Source: an uncultured Desulfobulbaceae bacterium
GTDB taxonomy: Bacteria; Desulfobacterota; Desulfobulbia; Desulfobulbales; BM004
Assembly: GCA_947258675.1 (NCBI GenBank)
Contig: CAMYJP010000023.1
Location: 1-16,226, forward strand
Direction: 5' to 3'
Length of the DNA: 16,226 bases
Position 1 is the first letter of the stretch. Each line of letters opens with the position of its first letter. Shown here piece after piece: positions 1 to 8,070 of the stretch. The translations under genes and the position numbers were made by a program. A model generated the notes under the pieces. The model did not search any database and was not told where the DNA came from. It worked only from the letters and a program-made list of their open reading frames with translations.

Positions 1-54
1 ATCACCTTCAGCTAAAAGACTATTTTTGTAAATCGTCTAAAGGATGATTTTTGC

Positions 55-87
55 AAAAAAAAAGTACCAAGGGAAGGTATCCCGTGG
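55..87 (-). terminator. Rho-independent terminator, minus strand
   Basis: On the minus strand an 8-position stem (CCACGGGA against TCCCTTGG, one A/G mismatch, loop of five bases) is followed by TAC and then nine T. It lies about 150 bases beyond the stop codon of the corrinoid-protein gene, with no gene between, so it probably ends that transcript. The stem is short, and only one strand has a T tract. Confidence 0.55.
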
Positions 88-236
88 GTCGCTAGCATCA
101 CTGATGTTTCGTCAACTATAAAAAATCAGATCAGGATCTACAAGTAGTTCATACTTTTTTAGGGTTTGATACCAAGTAGATCAAGGTCAGAGTATATTAT
201 CAATGAGGGTTACTTATCTACTTTGGGGAAGTTCAT

Positions 237-881
237 CTATATGTCTTTTTGGGCTCGGAAAAAAAAATTCAAAAATTCAACCGCCTCTCCAGCGTCTTCA
301 GCAAACGCATCGGCCTCAATAATTTCAACTGCATTATTGGCATTAACGCCGCCACCTCCAACAATTACTTTCACCTGCTCCCTTAAACCTGCTCCTTTCA
401 ATTCCTGCACAACTTTTTTCGCCTCCATTACCCCGTCAGCTGTCATAATAGATATGCCAATAAAGTCGACACCTTCTTTGGCAGCCTGCACAAAAACTTC
501 AGCTGGCACTGATTTTCCTAAATCCATAACTTCAAAACCATTGGCACACAAAGTCATGTGGACAATATTTTTACCGTAGTCCTGCATATCGCCGAAGGCC
601 ACCCCAATTGCCCCCCGCACTCCTTGTTTTGTTTCCATGGCAACAATCTGATGTCGTAGTTTTGCGAGTGCTTCATGAAAGATAAGGGACGCCTTGTACA
701 TGTCAGGATACAGATGGGCTTTATTTTTATAACGTTTAGCGACCACATCCAAACCAGAGTAAAGACCTTGTAATATAATATTCTGTGGAGTTTTACCTTC
801 CAGTATTGCCTGTACAGTAAGAGAAATTGTTTCCTCTTTGTTAAGGTCGGCTAAAGCCTTCGCAATATGTTCTAATATCAT
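237..881 (-). CDS. Corrinoid-binding methyltransferase subunit (MtbC/MttC-type), His ligand replaced by Gln
   Basis: This 214-residue protein has the two-part layout of the small corrinoid proteins that carry a methyl group between methyltransferases. Residues 1-90 form a helical cap (B12-binding 2 type). Residues 90-214 form a Rossmann-like B12-binding domain ending in IVGGGGVN and EDAGEAVEF. Length and layout match MtmC/MtbC/MttC and the corrinoid subunits of bacterial demethylases. The cobalamin signature, normally DxHxxG, reads GDMQDYGKNIV, so glutamine stands where the lower-ligand histidine should be. The minus-strand codons are GAT ATG CAG GAC TAC GGT. ATG 881 is well supported by a GAGGAA ribosome site seven bases upstream. 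No methyltransferase or reactivase gene is next to it, so its substrate is unknown. The family is clear; the partner reaction is not. Confidence 0.88.
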   Translation of the reverse strand: MILEHIAKALADLNKEETISLTVQAILEGKTPQNIILQGLYSGLDVVAKRYKNKAHLYPDMYKASLIFHEALAKLRHQIVAMETKQGVRGAIGVAFGDMQDYGKNIVHMTLCANGFEVMDLGKSVPAEVFVQAAKEGVDFIGISIMTADGVMEAKKVVQELKGAGLREQVKVIVGGGGVNANNAVEIIEADAFAEDAGEAVEFLNFFFRAQKDI

Positions 882-990
882 TTAAGTTTCCTCTTTTTTT
901 AATGACGACCCAAATGGGCTCGCATGTAATAGTTCTGATTTTTATTACGCCACGCCTCTATGAAAATATGTTCATTTAAAGATAGATATC

Positions 991-1031
991 AGAAGCCCTA
1001 TAAAAAAAAGACAAGCATTAGGGCTTCTTGT
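991..1031 (-). repeat. Inverted repeat overlapping a terminator-like hairpin, leader of the corrinoid gene
   Basis: AGAAGCCCTA (991-1000) and TAGGGCTTCT (1019-1028) are perfect complements. Read on the minus strand, towards the corrinoid-protein gene, bases 1031-1011 can instead form a small hairpin (ACAAG with CTTGT, or an inner AAGC with GCTT) followed directly by C and eight T. The two folds share bases and exclude each other, as terminator and antiterminator do in attenuators. The terminator stem is weak, and no known riboswitch motif was recognised. The pairing is certain; the regulatory role is a guess. Confidence 0.35.
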
Positions 1032-1132
1032 TATGGCCAACTGTATTGATCGGCAAGATTTGAACATGCAGATATTAACGGTCTACTAGTTCATCTTAAT
1101 GTATTCCCCTTTTCATCCGATAATGTCTCATG

Positions 1133-1156
1133 AGCGACCACATTGTGGTGCTTTTC
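1133..1156 (+). terminator. Weak terminator-like hairpin
   Basis: AGC and ACCAC (1133-1141, one bulged G) pair with GTGGT and GCT (1145-1152) around a three-base loop, followed by four T. It lies upstream of the chemotaxis receptor gene and has no obvious plus-strand gene to terminate. It may instead be a regulatory palindrome. Confidence 0.25.
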
Positions 1157-1348
1157 AGTATAATTCCTTTTGCTTTAGAGAGACATATTAGAATTTATTG
1201 GATAGCAAAAATTTAGAGAGACTTCTATCACAACTAAAAATGATTTTGTCCCGCTGTGTTTGCTCTTTGGACATCTTTTTTGATGGAGTTTGGAAAACAC
1301 AGTTTTTTACATTGGCCTTTAGCTATTCAATTTTGGCAGAAACAAGTT

Positions 1349-3115
1349 ATGAGCAAACAGCATAGTAAATCTTGGCAAAAAATCCGATTGATAAGACAAT
1401 TGCCCATACATTGGATAATGTACCTGAATGGTGCATTGCTGATCCTAATTATAATAGCAGGTGTGTTGCTTATATCCGGTAATCTGCAGAAGGGACGACG
1501 TCACAATCAGTTGAATGGAAAAGAGATTCAGGAACTTGCCCTGCAGCTTGAAGATCATGTCATTCATAATTTTGAATTGCAGCGATTGATAGGTAAGCAA
1601 CAAGCGACAGCTTTGCTCGCAAAACATGAGATTATTAGGTTCGTACTTAATGATGAAAAAAGCTCGGTCCCTCTGGAATCAGTGCTATCGAAATTACAGA
1701 CTCAGCAGATTGAACTGCAGAAGTTATGGCCGGTTGATCTTCCCCAAAACTTATTTGAAGAATTGCGGGGCAACGGCATTATCATGGGTGATATTGCGTC
1801 AGAACTGTTTGGAAATTACTCTCCAGTGCAGCGGGCAGAAATGGCCGAGGATGCCAGGAGTGCGGCGAATGGTCTTGTCCAGGCTGTAGAGAACATTACT
1901 ATTGAATTGGAAAAATTTGCCAAGGGCATGAATGAATTAATGCTTCAGACCAAAGATAATGTGCTGATCAATTCCGAAGACTTGGGCGATCGCCTCGATC
2001 TGGTTGCCAAGCATTTTATGATAAGCATGATTATTATAATCTCCCTGATAGTTATCTTACAGTTCTTCTTATACGTGGTACTCAACCGAAGGCTGAAGAT
2101 GATAGTTGAACGAAGCAGAGATATAGCAATGGGCGAAGGCGATCTGACCGCTAGACTGGACGTTGAAACAAATGATAAAATCGGTGAAGTGGCCAACTGG
2201 TTCAATATTTTCATTGAAAAAATCCAGGTGATTGTTCTGGAGATTAATCACAAAACAGATTTATTATTCACTTCATCGGCTAAACTGAATCAGCTTTCAA
2301 ACACACTTGCAGCAAATACCCTTGAAGTTGCTGAGAGCTCAGAATCCATGACCAACTCTGTCAAGGATGTCAGTGCAAATATAGGGTCTGTCGCTGCCGC
2401 AACGGAGCAAAGTTCGACAAATGCCGATATGATAACAACCGCAACAGGCGAACTATCCAGCACAATCAATGAAATTGCAAGAAATACAGAGGTTGCAAGG
2501 AATATAACCTGTGAAGCTGTAGAAGAAACCCAGGCAGCTTCCGAGCATATGGATGGTTTTGCCAATGTTGCCGGAGAGATAACAGAAATTACCGAGACAA
2601 TTTCGGAGATTTCGGAACAGACAAATCTACTGGCATTAAATGCCACCATTGAAGCGGCAAGGGCCGGTGAGGCAGGGAAGGGGTTTGCCGTAGTTGCCAA
2701 TGAGATCAAGGATCTTGCAAAAAAGACCTCCGATGCCACAGGTGAGATCAAGAAAAAGATCAGTGCTATTCAGAATTCAACGGACACAGCAATAAATAAA
2801 ATCAGCATAATTACCAAAGTGATTACTGATGTGAATGATATCGTAACATCAATTGCCTCTGCTGTTGAGGAGCAATCTGTAACTACCAAGGATATAGCGA
2901 TCAACATCAGTCAGTCCTCGGAGAGCATTAAGGAAGTTAATACGAACATGTCCCAAGGCAAAGTTGCCACTGATGGGTTTGTGCAGGGAATTACAGAGAT
3001 AAAAAATAAGAATTTGGAAATTTCAGATAGCAGCTCCCAGTTGCAACAGGATGCTGATAGGTTAGCGGATTTATCCAAAAAAATTAAACAGTTGGTTAGT
3101 ACTTTCAGAGTTTAA
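1349..3115 (+). CDS. Methyl-accepting chemotaxis protein
   Basis: A membrane chemoreceptor of 588 residues from the chosen start. A short basic N-terminus leads into transmembrane helix 1 (residues 18-40, [20 protein letters not shown]). Next come a periplasmic helical sensor (about 41-220, no family recognised) and transmembrane helix 2 (about 221-244, [20 protein letters not shown]). A HAMP linker (245-300) includes GEGDLTARL. The long cytoplasmic coiled coil has the conserved signalling tip [18 protein letters not shown], then [10 protein letters not shown] (about 421-451), which contacts CheA and CheW. The C-terminus ends FRV with no CheR-binding pentapeptide. The frame is open back to a GTG at 1256, but neither start has a clear ribosome site. 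ATG 1349 gives the usual short cytoplasmic tail, so I prefer it. No chemotaxis genes are nearby, so the ligand is unknown. Confidence 0.93.
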   Translation: MSKQHSKSWQKIRLIRQLPIHWIMYLNGALLILIIIAGVLLISGNLQKGRRHNQLNGKEIQELALQLEDHVIHNFELQRLIGKQQATALLAKHEIIRFVLNDEKSSVPLESVLSKLQTQQIELQKLWPVDLPQNLFEELRGNGIIMGDIASELFGNYSPVQRAEMAEDARSAANGLVQAVENITIELEKFAKGMNELMLQTKDNVLINSEDLGDRLDLVAKHFMISMIIIISLIVILQFFLYVVLNRRLKMIVERSRDIAMGEGDLTARLDVETNDKIGEVANWFNIFIEKIQVIVLEINHKTDLLFTSSAKLNQLSNTLAANTLEVAESSESMTNSVKDVSANIGSVAAATEQSSTNADMITTATGELSSTINEIARNTEVARNITCEAVEETQAASEHMDGFANVAGEITEITETISEISEQTNLLALNATIEAARAGEAGKGFAVVANEIKDLAKKTSDATGEIKKKISAIQNSTDTAINKISIITKVITDVNDIVTSIASAVEEQSVTTKDIAINISQSSESIKEVNTNMSQGKVATDGFVQGITEIKNKNLEISDSSSQLQQDADRLADLSKKIKQLVSTFRV

Positions 3116-3383
3116 AATATTTCTTAAAAGGTTTTCTCCCTTCTTTTATAGCCTTCATTTTAAAACATCGTAATATCTGTCAATCTTTATTACCTGTTGG
3201 CTTTTCTCATCTTATTCTGCATTATTCACGAGCATTTCACAGAGTACTTTATATATTTCATAAGCAATTCATGATTTGTGCACATCACAGGCCCGACAGA
3301 AAAACGACAGGCAAAAAATATCTCCTCTGTCAAGTCAGGCTTTTAATTAAGCTGAAATTGTTCGGAAAATTGGAGGAAATTAA

Positions 3384-4124
3384 ATGTTCAATTGGTTTAC
3401 CAGTCCGGAAGCATTGATTGCTCTTGGCACTTTAACAGCTCTCGAGATAGTTTTAGGGGTGGATAACATTATTTTCATTTCGATACTTGTTGGCCGTTTA
3501 CCGAAAAATCAACAAAACTTTGCCAGGTATTTCGGGCTCGGTCTTGCTATGCTATCACGCCTTGCTCTTCTTTTTTCAATTACCTGGGTTATTGGATTGA
3601 AAGAACCTTGGTTTTCTCTCGCAGGTCAAGAGATTTCCGGCCGAGACATTATTTTGATTGGTGGAGGAATTTTTCTTCTCGCAAAAGCAACCCATGAAAT
3701 TCATAATAGTTTAGAAGGAATAGCGGAACACAAACAATCATCTGCTGTAATGAGCCTTGGATCGGTTCTTTTCCAGATTGCGATTTTGGATATAGTATTT
3801 TCTTTGGATTCAGTAATAACAGCTGTTGGGTTGGTACAGAATGTTTCTATTATGGTAATTGCAATTGTGATTTCTGTGGTTGTCATGCTATTTGCTGCAA
3901 AACCGATAGGTGATTTTGTCGATGACCACCCCACAATTAAAATTCTGGCCCTTTCATTTCTCATTATGGTTGGTGTAACTTTGATAGTTGAGGGTTTTGA
4001 TGTACATGTTCCAAAAGGGTATATATATTTCTCAATGGCATTTTCAGTCTCTGTTGAAATGCTCAATTTACGTTTACGCAAGAAACAAGTTGAGCCCATA
4101 CAGTTGCACAAGAAACTAAGTTGA
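3384..4124 (+). CDS. TerC family integral membrane protein, YgdQ-like
   Basis: This 246-residue protein has about seven hydrophobic helices. It carries the TerC-family signatures EIVLGVDNIIFISIL (residues 21-35) and, in the second half, ILDIVFSLDSVITAVG, whose acidic residues in the membrane fit metal binding. Length and motifs, including the end VHVPKGYIYFSMAFSVSVEMLN, closely match E. coli YgdQ (about 237 residues). The TerC family is linked to tellurite resistance and, in several members, manganese efflux and metallation of exported proteins. The substrate here is unknown. ATG 3384 has a strong GGAGG ribosome site. The gene appears monocistronic. No manganese (yybP-ykoY) riboswitch was recognisable upstream, although such elements often precede TerC genes. 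Confidence 0.92.
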   Translation: MFNWFTSPEALIALGTLTALEIVLGVDNIIFISILVGRLPKNQQNFARYFGLGLAMLSRLALLFSITWVIGLKEPWFSLAGQEISGRDIILIGGGIFLLAKATHEIHNSLEGIAEHKQSSAVMSLGSVLFQIAILDIVFSLDSVITAVGLVQNVSIMVIAIVISVVVMLFAAKPIGDFVDDHPTIKILALSFLIMVGVTLIVEGFDVHVPKGYIYFSMAFSVSVEMLNLRLRKKQVEPIQLHKKLS

Positions 4125-4296
4125 GGTGTCTAGGTCAAAGGGTAATACCTGCAAGGAATTTGGATTCTAGGGGTAATACTTGGACTTGTAACGATTATAC
4201 TCGTTTGTGTCTCATATATGGCAAGGGACATACAAGAATAGTAACTCATTAAAGAAAAGACTGAGGACCCATGGTGAATAAATGGGGAAAGGCGAA

Positions 4297-4677
4297 TTAT
4301 GTAGCTATGTCTGTATGATGCAGAATTAAATATTCCAGCCTAGATTTTTGAAAGGAGTTAAGGTGCAATAATTTGACGCCACATTTTCTCATTAATAGCA
4401 TGCTGAAAGGGGACCGGCAATCAAGACTTGTGAAGATTTTTTTAAACGGTATTTTTTTTAAAATAGGCGAATTATTGTGACAAAAAATATCAAACTCGGT
4501 TGCTTCTTCCGGAGTATTAGGATTGAACAAACAGCTGCAGTAAAGCCCTCCCATACTTATGTTTTTAATTCTTCCTATATTTTCTGAGTGAATGACAAAA
4601 ATAGTATCCTTTGCTTCATAACGCTTATCTTGTCGCCGTTCATCTGGTTTATTTATATTTGTCTTCATGCTATCCAT
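4297..4677 (-). CDS. Small PilZ-domain protein
   Basis: A small soluble protein, 126 residues from the chosen start. The N-terminal part has the two PilZ signatures for cyclic di-GMP binding: RxxxR (R15-R19 in RRQDKR) and, 20 residues on, NxSxxG (N39 in KNISMGGLY). The rest would complete the six-stranded barrel but is divergent and rich in Cys, Lys and Phe. The frame is open from a TTG at 4719, but ATG 4677 (GGAT nearby) or ATG 4668 (GGA nine bases upstream) are better starts and keep both motifs. It diverges from the gene at 4885, with 165-207 bases between depending on the start. Probable role: cyclic di-GMP effector; the target is unknown. Confidence 0.72.
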   Translation of the reverse strand: MDSMKTNINKPDERRQDKRYEAKDTIFVIHSENIGRIKNISMGGLYCSCLFNPNTPEEATEFDIFCHNNSPILKKIPFKKIFTSLDCRSPFSMLLMRKCGVKLLHLNSFQKSRLEYLILHHTDIAT

Positions 4678-4884
4678 TCCAGATCCGTAAAAAGTTTTTT
4701 GATACGTAAAATTATGCAAAAAGCATGCCTAAAAAAACAATTTTTATGTTTACTGTAATCTCAACCTGTTAGGATTGTTGTAGGAAATAAATGTTCTTTA
4801 CTGCATGGATTAATTAGAATAATTTAAAATAAACCTTTCATTTTTTCAAAATGGTCATTTTAAGCTGTCATAGAGAGAGAAAAA

Positions 4885-5280
4885 ATGTCTTTGAATTATA
4901 ATATATTTACAACTGAAAAAGTGGTAATTGTTATCGGCAAGGGTACTGTTACCGAGGATGACTTTATTGATCAGGTTACAAAGCAAATCAACGATTCTGA
5001 CTATAGATTTGAAATGAACACAATATATGATCTAAGAAATTGTCGATATGAAGGCGGTCACGAGAAATTGAAAGATTTAGCAAGGAAAATGGTAGTCAGC
5101 GATATAATAAAACAACCATCCAAAACAGCAATAATAGCGGATAGAGATTTAGAATATGGTTTGGCAAGGGTATATAGCGCCTTAGCTGAAGATTCAAAGG
5201 TGGATTACGAAGTGTTTCGTAGCTGTAAAGATGCCATGTGCTGGCTGGAGTTGCCAGAAGATTACCTGGAAACAAAATAA
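4885..5280 (+). CDS. SpoIIAA/STAS-like small cytoplasmic protein
   Basis: A 131-residue soluble protein with no signal peptide or membrane segment. Its alternating strands and helices resemble the SpoIIAA/STAS-like fold: an early strand pair (KVVIVIGKGTVT), an amphipathic helix, the strand NTIYDLRNC, a helix with DLARKMV, the strand KTAIIADRD, then LEYGLARVYSALAED and a final strand and helix (YEVFRSCKDAMCWL). Proteins of this type are common in Deltaproteobacteria and usually unannotated. I see no clear phosphorylatable serine like that of anti-sigma antagonists. The start follows a weak GAGAG-like ribosome site. A weak hairpin lies at 5304-5319. The family call is by pattern only; the function is unknown. 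Confidence 0.6.
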   Translation: MSLNYNIFTTEKVVIVIGKGTVTEDDFIDQVTKQINDSDYRFEMNTIYDLRNCRYEGGHEKLKDLARKMVVSDIIKQPSKTAIIADRDLEYGLARVYSALAEDSKVDYEVFRSCKDAMCWLELPEDYLETK

Positions 5281-5303
5281 TAGGATATTTTTCTAATACC
5301 TGG

Positions 5304-5319
5304 AAGGCCTCCGCCTTTT
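5304..5319 (+). terminator. Possible weak terminator
   Basis: AAGGC and GCCTT pair around the loop CTCC and are followed by TT and an AT-rich stretch, 24 bases after the stop of the SpoIIAA/STAS-like gene. The stem is five pairs and the T tract is short, so this is tentative. Confidence 0.3.
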
Positions 5320-5550
5320 AAATGAAGACGAAATAAAGAGTCAGGCCGGCGGCATGAAAAGCAGGCAGTACCTGAACCTTACAGATTAAAACATTGATAC
5401 TGATTATTCCATTCAGTTCTTGTCATTATCTCATTTAAATGATTGTAATACTGTCGATAAATATTTGTAAAAGTTGTAAGCAGAAGGAAAAATGAAACAG
5501 AAAACCAAATAGGCTGGGACATTCCATCTCCAGGTATATCGATTTAGCTT

Positions 5551-7851
5551 ATGGGCGATAAACCAACATATGAAGAGCTCGAGCATCTTGTTAATGAGCT
5601 GCAAAAAAAAGAAAAACAATATCGCTCTGTAATTGAAGACCAAAACGAATTTATTGTCCGTTGGCTGCCGAATGGAGTTCGTACATTCGTAAATAGTAGT
5701 TATTGCAAATATTACGGTAAATGTAGAGAAGAGTTGATTGGTTCCAGTTTTTTCCCTCTGATTGATCCGGCAGATCTTAAAAAAGTCCAAGAAAGAATAA
5801 ACAGACTAACACCGGAGAATCCGATTTTATCGGACGTTCATCGCGTTGTTCTGCCAGATGGGGGCGTAGGTTGGAATCACTGGACTGACCGGGCCATATT
5901 TGATGCGGATGGTCAAGTGGTTGAATACCAATCCGTTGGCAGAGATATTACCGAACACAAACAGGCAGAAGAGGCGTTGCATGAAAATAAAGTTATTTTA
6001 GATTCATTTCTTGAAAACAGTCCGGTCTATATTTTTTTTAAGGACCATGAAATTCGTTCTTTAATGCTGAGCAAAAATTATGAGCAGTTGCTTAATATGC
6101 CCCTTGAAAACATATTAGGCAAAACAATGGATGAGCTTTTCCCTTCTGACATTGCAAAGCGCATGGTCGAAGAAGACAAGCAAGTGCTAAGCGAGAGGAA
6201 AAATGTAACTGTGATGGAGGAATTTGGTGGAAGAATTTACGAAACTACCAAATTTCCAATCAGCATAGATGGAAAACCTAATATGCTTGCTGGATTTACC
6301 TTGGACATTACCGAACGCAAGCAGGCTGAAGATTCATTACGTAAAGAGCGTGATTTCAGCACAGCCCTGATCCAGACTTCCCCGGCCTTCATCGTCCTCA
6401 TTGGTATGGATGGTAAGGTAATGATGATGAATAATTCCATGCTTGCTGCTCTCGGATATAAGAGAGAGGAAGTAGTGGGGCGCGACTACCTGCAGACTTT
6501 CGTGCCAACGGAGGAACAGCCAGAACTTGGGAAAACTTTTAAGGTAATTCTTGGTGGACTAATTTCGGCTTCGACAACGAATCATATCGTAACTCATGAC
6601 GGGCAGAAATTATTCACTGAATGGCGCGGAGTTCCTCTGTTTGACGCTTCCAATGAGATTCAATGTTTTTTTGGGATAGGGATCGACATCACTGAACAGA
6701 AGCTACTTGAAGAACAGCTAAGGCAAGCTCAAAAAATGGAGGCAATTGGTACTCTAGCTGGGGGGATTGCCCATGATTTTAACAATATTCTTTCCGTTAT
6801 CTTGGGATATAGCGAACTTATCCTTGAAGGGCTTTCAGATGATAGCCCGATCTTTGAAGATATAAAACTTATTTTAGATTCTGGGAAAAAAGCCTCTGCC
6901 CTTACAAATCAACTTTTGGCATTCAGCCGTAAGCAAGTTCTTGAAATGCGAAAAATTGATCTGAACTCTGTTGTTGAGAACATGGCAAAAATGTTTGGAA
7001 GGATAATCGGAGAAGATATAGAGCTGGAGCTTAAAACCGACACTCCAACTAAAAAGGTTCTCGCTGATCTTGCTCAGATAGAACAGGTATTAATGAACCT
7101 GGTGGTTAATGCGCGTGATGCCATGCCTAAAGGCGGCTGTCTTATAATTGAAACGAAAGATGTCCAATTTGAAACAGAAATTATTAGTCATCATGAAGAA
7201 ATAAAACCTGGTCGCTATACTGTTGTTGCTATATCAGATTCTGGTGGTGGAATGACTACTGAGATTCAAAAGAAAATATTTGAACCTTTTTTTACCACGA
7301 AAGAAAAGAGCAAAGGGACTGGTCTCGGGCTGGCTACGGTATACGGAATAGTAAAACAGCACAATGGTTATATCTATGTTTATAGCGAGCAGGGGGAAGG
7401 TACGACGTTTAAGATTTATTTGCCAATTGCGGAAGGAAAACCGGATCAGCTTGGGTCACAGATTCCTAATTCCAAACCGAAAGGCAATGAGACAGTGCTC
7501 ATAGTAGAGGATGACGAGACCATACGCCAACTGATATTCAAAATACTAAAGCCATTGGGGTATACTGTTTTGGGGGCTTCCAATGGACAGGAAGCATTAG
7601 ACATCAGTGCTACCTATGAAGGAAATATTGACTTGTTGTTAACCGATGTAATTATGCCGGGGATGAACGGCCGGGTGTTAGCCGACAAATTGAAGGGGGG
7701 GCGACCCGCAACAAAAGTTGTTTTCATGTCAGGTCACACAGATAACGTCATTGCCCAACATGGTATTCTAGAATCAGGCGTAACCTTGATACAGAAACCA
7801 CTATCCTCCCAACTACTAGCCAGCAAATTAAGGACTGTTTTAGATCAATAA
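5551..7851 (+). CDS. Hybrid sensor histidine kinase (three PAS, HisKA, HATPase, receiver)
   Basis: A 766-residue cytoplasmic sensor kinase with no membrane segment. A short coiled leader (MGDKPTYEELEHLVNEL) is followed by three PAS domains (about 20-140, 145-255, 270-385). The first two end in the PAC-type DITEHKQAEE and DITERKQAED, the third in DITEQKLLEEQL. The HisKA box is GGIAHDFNNIL, with phosphorylatable H408. The ATPase domain has the N box (NLVVNARDAMP), DSGGGM, FEPFFTTK and GTGLGLATVYG. The C-terminal receiver (about 648-766) has acidic E653/D654/D655, phosphoacceptor D699 in LLTDVIMPG and the conserved lysine in QKP. A stop codon lies just upstream in frame, so ATG 5551 is the first start, though its ribosome site is poor. 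No output domain or partner regulator is adjacent. It converges on the sigma-54 regulator gene; co-function is not shown. Confidence 0.94.
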   Translation: MGDKPTYEELEHLVNELQKKEKQYRSVIEDQNEFIVRWLPNGVRTFVNSSYCKYYGKCREELIGSSFFPLIDPADLKKVQERINRLTPENPILSDVHRVVLPDGGVGWNHWTDRAIFDADGQVVEYQSVGRDITEHKQAEEALHENKVILDSFLENSPVYIFFKDHEIRSLMLSKNYEQLLNMPLENILGKTMDELFPSDIAKRMVEEDKQVLSERKNVTVMEEFGGRIYETTKFPISIDGKPNMLAGFTLDITERKQAEDSLRKERDFSTALIQTSPAFIVLIGMDGKVMMMNNSMLAALGYKREEVVGRDYLQTFVPTEEQPELGKTFKVILGGLISASTTNHIVTHDGQKLFTEWRGVPLFDASNEIQCFFGIGIDITEQKLLEEQLRQAQKMEAIGTLAGGIAHDFNNILSVILGYSELILEGLSDDSPIFEDIKLILDSGKKASALTNQLLAFSRKQVLEMRKIDLNSVVENMAKMFGRIIGEDIELELKTDTPTKKVLADLAQIEQVLMNLVVNARDAMPKGGCLIIETKDVQFETEIISHHEEIKPGRYTVVAISDSGGGMTTEIQKKIFEPFFTTKEKSKGTGLGLATVYGIVKQHNGYIYVYSEQGEGTTFKIYLPIAEGKPDQLGSQIPNSKPKGNETVLIVEDDETIRQLIFKILKPLGYTVLGASNGQEALDISATYEGNIDLLLTDVIMPGMNGRVLADKLKGGRPATKVVFMSGHTDNVIAQHGILESGVTLIQKPLSSQLLASKLRTVLDQ

Positions 7852-8070
7852 TGAATCTTGTATAGCTATAGCTCTCTAAGTCCTAAAGTAATCAGTTGCT
7901 TTGATCAGGGAGAGACTTCAAATATGAAGGGTAAAATTATATCTTTTTCGTACTGCTGAGATAGCAATATTAAACTGATGGATGTCAGAGTAAAATATTA
8001 TTTATATTGGATATGAAACTGGGGGGCTACGCATATACTTTGGCATGATGGCCCTAATATACTATTTGAT

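Larger units (their letters stand above)
882..1255. other. Intergenic region with inverted repeats, no gene seen
   Basis: This gap lies between the divergent corrinoid-protein gene and the chemotaxis receptor gene. I see no convincing open frame or RNA gene. It holds a perfect 10-base inverted repeat (991-1000 and 1019-1028), a weak terminator-like hairpin (1133-1155), and an 11-base direct repeat TTTAGAGAGAC at 1174-1184 and 1212-1222. It should contain both promoters, but none is strong enough to mark. Confidence 0.6.

Noticed and set aside
882..1000. Cobalamin riboswitch before the corrinoid-protein gene
   Set aside because: No B12 box or typical core was found on the minus strand; small hairpins alone do not support it.
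1045..1122. tRNA-like segment on the minus strand (T-loop-like GTTCAAATC with a partly pairing acceptor)
   Set aside because: Length is close to a tRNA, but the acceptor and T stems have mismatches, and no proper D arm or anticodon arm can be drawn. The nine-base T-loop match is expected about twice by chance in this window.
2290..2751. Long minus-strand frames inside the chemoreceptor, RND and regulator genes
   Set aside because: They are antisense to strongly conserved coding regions, have low-complexity or implausible products, and lack ribosome sites.
3116..3383. Manganese (yybP-ykoY) riboswitch upstream of the TerC gene
   Set aside because: The conserved core of that riboswitch is not visible. 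There are only short repeats (CGACAG twice, CTGTC) that can form small hairpins, so no riboswitch is claimed.
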